Shown here: positions 5,453 through 7,167 of the stretch, one piece after another
Position numbering within the stretch: the stretch's first letter is position 1
Layout: the number at the start of each line of letters is the position of its first letter
DNA from: Alphaproteobacteria bacterium UBA6347
GTDB lineage: Bacteria; Pseudomonadota; Alphaproteobacteria; CAAGCB01; CAG-977
DNA: 7,167 nt
Assembly: GCA_002440235.1 (NCBI GenBank)
Contig: DJRZ01000006.1
Coordinates: 69,872 to 77,038 of the forward strand
Reading direction: 5' to 3'
Translations under genes and position numbers: made by a program
The notes under the pieces: generated by a model
Told to the model about the DNA's origin: nothing
Seen by the model: only the letters and a program-made list of their open reading frames with translations
Databases searched by the model: none

Positions 5453-7046
5453 TCTTTGCTCCTTCCGCCGCCGTTTTGTATGTTTGCGCCGCGCTTGCCG
5501 CGTTCGTCAGCTGTTCCGCTTGCGCCTGTTGCTGTGCTCTGGCGTTGCGAACCGCGTCAACGGTGCTTTCGTCATTGATGATTTTCTGGGAAACGCCCGT
5601 GATGTCGAACACTTCCTCGATTGCCGCATCGCCGTTGATTAAATCCAAAACCTCCGGTTTGAATTGGGCAATTTGCCCCGCGATTGTCAGCGCGTTGACA
5701 ATGTTGTTGACCTCGCTTTGCCGCTGGGACTGTATCAGTCGCCCGACGAATTTCACTTCAAACGACGGGTCTTGCTTCATAATATCCGGCATATCCGGCA
5801 GCCGCCCGCTGTCCCACAGGATAAAAACGACTTTTTCGATCAGCGGCTGTAAAACGTCGTTCATAAACCGTCCGACAGCCGGTCCCAGCAATGTCATTTT
5901 TTCGGAAACCCGCTCCATGACTTCGGGAACGGTCATCTGCTTTGTGATACTGCTGAACGCTTGGAACGTTTCATAGAACATCACGCCGCGTATCTGCTGC
6001 TGATAGTATTCAAGGAACTCAATTCCAAGCGCGGGCTGTCCGTAATTGCCGATAGGGATAATATCGTCTTTCGGCGTCAGACTGCCGCGGCGGTAGTAGT
6101 TGATTTGCCGCGGATTGAAATTCGGCGTCCCCAGAAAAGCGTCGTCCGGCAAAGCGATGGGCGGGTCGGCAAGTTTCATTCCCGCCCTCAGCATCGTGTC
6201 GGCGATGGTGTTCGCCGCCCGGACATAAGGCAAAGCTTTCATCGCCGGCGAATAACCGTAAACCTCCTGCGCCCTTTTGTAAAATCGGTGCGCGACAACG
6301 GGCATTGACATAAAGCCGTCTTCCTTGACGATTTTCCGCGTTTCCACGTCAACCCACGCCATACGGACGGGCATATTCGCCTTGTCGATTTTCCCGTCCT
6401 CCCGTTCCTGCCGCTTTCCGAAATAACACAGGAATTTATATTTTCGGTCGCTTCTTCCGTTCGCGTAATCGTCTTTGACGGCTTGGGAACATTCCGAACC
6501 GAAGCGGGACAATGCCTGTTCCGCCGTGTATTCCAGTACCAGATAAAACTCGCTGGGACGTTCCCTTGCGTCTTCCGTGATGAACGTCTTGGAAATAGGG
6601 ATATTGTAAAACCGGACTCCGTCTTCGCTGTCCTTTTCGGCAAACAATGCCGCCGTGCCGTACACGCCGGACGCTTTGTAGAATATCGGCATCTGGTTGT
6701 AAAAATTCGACCGCGACAATGTCAGCAAAACTTCGTCGGATACTTCCTGCATCCACGTTTTGACTTCGTCGTCTTCACGCATTTCGGGGTTGGAATGCTG
6801 CAAAAACAGCCATTTCGACGATTCCGGCGTCAAATAGTTGGACAATCCCGCCGCCAAAACGTCCGCGCAATCCAACGACGTGCTGTCCAACAGTTTCGGA
6901 ACGCCGACGGAGTCTTTCGTGTCAATCACGTTTCCGCTTTCAACATAAAAGAAATCATGCAGTTTCTGATATAATCCGCTCCATGCGCTGCGCTGGCTTT
7001 CCAGCTGTTTGTAATTTTTGACGATTTTTTCGGCGGACAGGTCCAT
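5427..7046 (-). CDS. Portal / head-to-tail connector protein (T7 gp8 type)
   Basis: This 539-residue protein should form the portal ring at the unique capsid vertex, through which DNA is packaged and ejected and to which the short tail attaches. The length is typical of T7-type connectors. Family signatures seen: an N-terminal helical region with R19SAWSGLYQKLHDFF; A65AGLSNYLTPESSKWLFL at about 65-82; the E261VYGYSPAMKALP segment (usually YGxSP in connectors); K291LADPPIALPDD; and M371TVPEVMERV followed by L387GPAVGRFMNDVLQPLIEKV, the region that usually reads T-x-T-E-V-x-x-R in relatives. The C-terminal 40 residues are rich in Gln and Ala, as is common. The start is fixed by a GGGAGG site at 7052-7057, five bases from the ATG. 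Its last 26 bases overlap the next gene. No frameshift or missing segment is apparent. Confidence 0.93.
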   Translation of the reverse strand: MDLSAEKIVKNYKQLESQRSAWSGLYQKLHDFFYVESGNVIDTKDSVGVPKLLDSTSLDCADVLAAGLSNYLTPESSKWLFLQHSNPEMREDDEVKTWMQEVSDEVLLTLSRSNFYNQMPIFYKASGVYGTAALFAEKDSEDGVRFYNIPISKTFITEDARERPSEFYLVLEYTAEQALSRFGSECSQAVKDDYANGRSDRKYKFLCYFGKRQEREDGKIDKANMPVRMAWVDVETRKIVKEDGFMSMPVVAHRFYKRAQEVYGYSPAMKALPYVRAANTIADTMLRAGMKLADPPIALPDDAFLGTPNFNPRQINYYRRGSLTPKDDIIPIGNYGQPALGIEFLEYYQQQIRGVMFYETFQAFSSITKQMTVPEVMERVSEKMTLLGPAVGRFMNDVLQPLIEKVVFILWDSGRLPDMPDIMKQDPSFEVKFVGRLIQSQRQSEVNNIVNALTIAGQIAQFKPEVLDLINGDAAIEEVFDITGVSQKIINDESTVDAVRNARAQQQAQAEQLTNAASAAQTYKTAAEGAKNETEASDA

Positions 7047-7047
7047 A

Positions 7048-7167
7048 TCAACCTCCCAACAGCGTTTTTTTCTTCAAGGGCGCGTTTTCCGCTGTTTCGT
7101 TGACCGCGCCCAAAGCGGTTGTGTAAATCGTCTTTGTCATTTCGGCGGTTGCCGCGCGTCTTTTGGC
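7048..7167 (-). CDS. 3' end of a small unrecognised gene upstream of the portal (partial)
   Basis: The minus strand is open from the right edge for 39 codons and ends in TGA at 7050-7048, one base before the portal ATG. The visible tail is polar and basic (AKRRAATAEM at the edge) and ends in KKKTLLGG. I do not recognise a domain. The 1-base spacing to the portal and the portal ribosome binding site lying inside its last codons support a real, translationally coupled gene. From general knowledge, podoviruses of this type often carry a small gene of unknown function between the large terminase gene and the portal, and a short C-terminus ending in a Lys-rich stretch then Leu-Leu-Gly fits my memory of those. 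The C-terminus of the terminase itself cannot be excluded. The start and total length lie outside the window. Confidence 0.6.
   Translation of the reverse strand, partial: AKRRAATAEMTKTIYTTALGAVNETAENAPLKKKTLLGG

Overview
The window is a densely packed block of virion structural genes from a tailed, short-tailed (podovirus-type) phage or prophage. All genes lie on the minus strand, so the transcript reads from right (7167) to left (1). The identifications rest on reading the proteins and recalling family patterns: a T7-type head-to-tail connector (portal), a scaffold, a HK97-type coat protein, tail tube protein A (T7 gp11 type), a tail nozzle protein (T7 gp12 type) and a probable internal virion protein (T7 gp14 type). 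The small gene after the portal looks like the Bbp19 family named after Bordetella phage BPP-1, so a BPP-1-like morphogenesis cassette is the nearest comparison I can offer. There is no direct evidence for the host. Strong AGGAG-type ribosome binding sites and the phage type are compatible with a Gram-negative, probably proteobacterial, host. No integrase, att site, tRNA or bacterial gene is present, so free phage and prophage cannot be told apart.

Layout in transcription order: the 3' end of a small unrecognised gene (7048-7167); portal (5427-7046); Bbp19-like small protein (5189-5452); scaffold (4323-5189); a 112-base leader with two hairpins, one of them terminator-like (4211-4322); major capsid protein (3287-4210); a 63-base spacer with a strong hairpin (3224-3286); tail tube protein A (2654-3223); nozzle (391-2652); and the 5' part of a putative internal virion protein running off the left edge (1-382). 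Neighbouring genes are separated by 1-8 bases or overlap, except on either side of the capsid gene, where the only real non-coding sequence sits. No stretch of 300 bases lacks a gene.

Together these genes build the capsid and neck. The portal forms the unique vertex, the scaffold guides coat assembly, the tube protein and nozzle extend the portal into a short tail, and the last gene probably contributes to ejection. Terminase (presumably to the right), tail fibre and lysis genes are outside the window.

The protein content is ordinary for such a phage, and I see no undescribed defence or enzymatic system. The points worth a second look are regulatory and evolutionary: a terminator-like hairpin whose U-tract abuts the capsid gene's ribosome binding site, a 17-base identical translation-start box in front of both scaffold and capsid, a hairpin just after the capsid stop, and an internal domain duplication in the nozzle protein.
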